Shown here in pieces: positions 62,914 to 64,000 of a stretch of 64,000 bases of DNA. Position 1 is the stretch's first letter. Each line of letters begins with the position of its first letter. A program made the translations under genes and the position numbers. Below the pieces are notes generated by a model. The model worked only from the letters and a program-made list of their open reading frames with translations. It did no database searches and was not told where the DNA came from. Source of the DNA: Alphaproteobacteria bacterium (GTDB taxonomy: Bacteria > Pseudomonadota > Alphaproteobacteria > Micavibrionales > Micavibrionaceae); contig JAOUOR010000001.1 in the NCBI GenBank assembly GCA_029880245.1, positions 1-64,000 on the forward strand. The letters run 5' to 3'.

Positions 62914-63321
62914 ATGAGTGAATTTAACGAAAAAAGTAGTGGAGTAAGCGAAGAGCCGGTTAAAGAACAACCGCGTTTTTCCTATAAACCCAACCCGATG
63001 GTCGAAAGGGCTTATCAATTTTTTGAATATAAGGACTATAAAACGGAGCTGGAGCATGTAGGGGATTATGTGCTTATCAATAAAGATGAGGATCGTGAGG
63101 TAACAGAGAAAAAAGTTATGAATCTGGTGACCTTGATGAATGGAAAAAAGGACCTGATTGATCTTTCTAATTTGACAAAGATACGCGTTTTGTTTACTAT
63201 AGTTCCTGAAGCACAAGCGGGTGAGTACAAGAAAGTGATTTTTAAAGATTACGATGGAAGCGGTGTTTCAAAAGATAATGCAGTTTTTACAATAAGAAAA
63301 GGGGTATTTAAGGATGATTAA
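62914..63321 (+). CDS. Hypothetical protein, 135 aa
   Basis: A soluble, charged protein with a disordered N-terminus (about 1-25). The possible small domain centres on RAYQFFEYKDYKTELEHVGD and IRVLFTIVPEAQAGEYKKVIF. No domain recognised. It has no obvious Shine-Dalgarno. It overlaps the next small gene by 8 nt, and a terminator follows that, so the two form a short operon between ahcY and the PAS-domain gene. Confidence 0.6.
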   Translation: MSEFNEKSSGVSEEPVKEQPRFSYKPNPMVERAYQFFEYKDYKTELEHVGDYVLINKDEDREVTEKKVMNLVTLMNGKKDLIDLSNLTKIRVLFTIVPEAQAGEYKKVIFKDYDGSGVSKDNAVFTIRKGVFKDD

Positions 63322-63496
63322 TTTAGGAAAACAATTTACAGGAAAAGCTGACCTTACTGGTGAAGGTGGAGATCATTCTTCCATTGGCCTTAAGAGTGCT
63401 ATGATAATTTTTGCGGAAAATGCAAATGGTTGTGACAATCCAGGTGTAAAAAAGCAAATCGGAATAACAAGTACACCTACGCCGGGTCAGGTATAG
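63314..63496 (+). CDS. Hypothetical small protein, 60 aa
   Basis: The ATG lies inside the last codons of the preceding gene (TAA 63319-63321), the usual sign of coupled translation. The protein is Gly/Thr/Asn-rich with a Cys near residue 40 and a Thr/Pro tail. Not recognised. A good rho-independent terminator begins 24 nt after the stop codon, which supports it as the last gene of this small unit. Confidence 0.5.
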   Translation: MINLGKQFTGKADLTGEGGDHSSIGLKSAMIIFAENANGCDNPGVKKQIGITSTPTPGQV

Positions 63497-63520
63497 TGCA
63501 GGAAATTAGAATTTAAGGGA

Positions 63521-63546
63521 AAGGCGGCTTTGGTCGCCTTTTTTAT
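63521..63546 (+). terminator. Rho-independent terminator after the small-gene pair
   Basis: AAGGCG and CGCCTT form a perfect 6-bp stem around an 8-nt loop (GCTTTGGT), followed by six T counted from the last stem bases. It ends the 62914-63496 unit. Confidence 0.75.
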
Positions 63547-63617
63547 TGTGTAATACGAGGCTAATTCGCTTTTCTCTCTTGTTTTGTAATGGGCTCGCAC
63601 TTTAAAATCCCTTTATT

Positions 63618-64000
63618 GTGGCAAATCAGAAGAAAAAATCACTATTTTCTCCGTTTTCCGGTGTCTTTGGCAACGGTTTAAACTTGCGTGAGGAAAAATC
63701 AAGATTAGAGGCGTTTCTGGCGGCTGTGCCGGGGGAATATTGTGGCTGGGATTCTGCCGGAACAATTGCTTATTCTCCGGGTTTTGGTCAGGCGCTTGGT
63801 GTTACCGATATTTCCAATATCAAGGATATTTTTGAAAAGCTTGACCCTGATGATGCAGCCGCATTGGAGGGGAGTTTTAATACATTACTAGATTGCGGTG
63901 TTCCTTTTTCTATGACAGCGCAAAGCCGTGATGAGAGTAAAAAATTCCGCTTTTCCGGTTCACGCGGGGCTGATAGGGAAAACAGTAACTTTTTTACAGT
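63618..64000 (+). CDS. PAS-domain sensor protein, probable histidine kinase, 5' part only
   Basis: A GTG at 63618 opens a frame running off the right edge (127 codons visible). After a short Lys/Ser-rich start, residues 30-127 look like a PAS domain: FLAAVPGEYCGWDSAGTIAY, then a GFGQALGV segment and IFEKLDPDDAAALEGSF. No membrane segment is visible so far. In alphaproteobacteria a PAS-containing kinase of the DivL type often sits next to ahcY, so this may be its counterpart. The kinase part is outside the window, so this is inference. Confidence 0.6.
   Translation, partial: MANQKKKSLFSPFSGVFGNGLNLREEKSRLEAFLAAVPGEYCGWDSAGTIAYSPGFGQALGVTDISNIKDIFEKLDPDDAAALEGSFNTLLDCGVPFSMTAQSRDESKKFRFSGSRGADRENSNFFT

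Noticed and set aside
1..64000. CRISPR array, prophage, insertion sequence or tRNA genes.
   Set aside because: No regularly spaced repeats, transposase or phage structural genes were seen, and no tRNA cloverleaf or T-arm consensus could be found by eye. A tRNAscan run would settle the last point.

Overview
The window looks like chromosome from a low-to-moderate GC alphaproteobacterium. The evidence is gene order and family resemblance: rpoZ next to a single long Rsh (RelA/SpoT) enzyme, rpsF-rpsR-rplI-dnaB-alr in one direction, Caulobacter-like class Ia NrdA/NrdB with NrdR boxes, flgB-flgC-fliE beside fliO, and ahcY near a PAS sensor protein. A DotI/IcmL-like gene and small orphan genes would fit a Micavibrio-like or related lineage, but that placement is inference. 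No rRNA, tRNA, CRISPR array, insertion sequence or prophage was found. Most genes lie on the minus strand.

Layout. 0-8 kb: a truncated secreted protein, an orphan, a divergent sigma-70 factor, a RimB-RimK fusion, a saccharopine dehydrogenase-like reductase, two membrane proteins and fabG. 8-15.7 kb: a translationally coupled small-ORF pair, PBP1A, a GNAT acetyltransferase, a 500-bp noncoding stretch with a long-range inverted repeat, mlaF-mlaE, a VanX-type dipeptidase and alr. 15.8-19.1 kb: the dnaB/rplI/rpsR/rpsF cluster. 19.3-31 kb: fabD, a double-PAS chemoreceptor, an iron-permease/cupredoxin pair with a Fur-like site, radA, a heparinase-family gene, rpe, a Dsb-like protein and pyk. 31-37.7 kb: nrdA and nrdB, each behind paired NrdR boxes, separated by repeats, a methyltransferase, msrB and a broken zur-like gene. 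37.8-45 kb: a cysteine-less redoxin-like protein, a permease/FG-GAP/ASPIC fusion, flagellar rod and export genes and mnmA. 45-57 kb: rsh, rpoZ, a uracil-DNA glycosylase, and a scattered translation cluster (rpmI, rplT, pheS, pheT) interrupted by unrelated genes. 57-64 kb: a candidate sRNA, polA, purU, ahcY, two small orphans and the start of a PAS-domain sensor.

The most unusual signal is noncoding. A family of six elements, about 101-111 bp each (11069, 22981, 28863, 32823, 50812, 53736), folds into a long hairpin. Outer, middle and apical stems differ in sequence between copies but stay paired within each copy, while the internal loops are conserved. All six have the same strand orientation, and each has its left end within about 16 nt of a coding-sequence boundary. 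Four sit directly upstream of start codons (mrcA, the iron permease, pheT, pheS); for mrcA, pheT and pheS no Shine-Dalgarno sequence separates element and start codon. Two sit at gene ends (the Dsb-like gene and nrdA).

Most genes serve core metabolism: translation, replication, envelope synthesis, dNTP supply and stringent response. The accessory signals are the structured repeats, a second repeat group of the GTCATTCC/twin-hairpin kind, the zur remnant, the permease-repeat fusion and several orphans.
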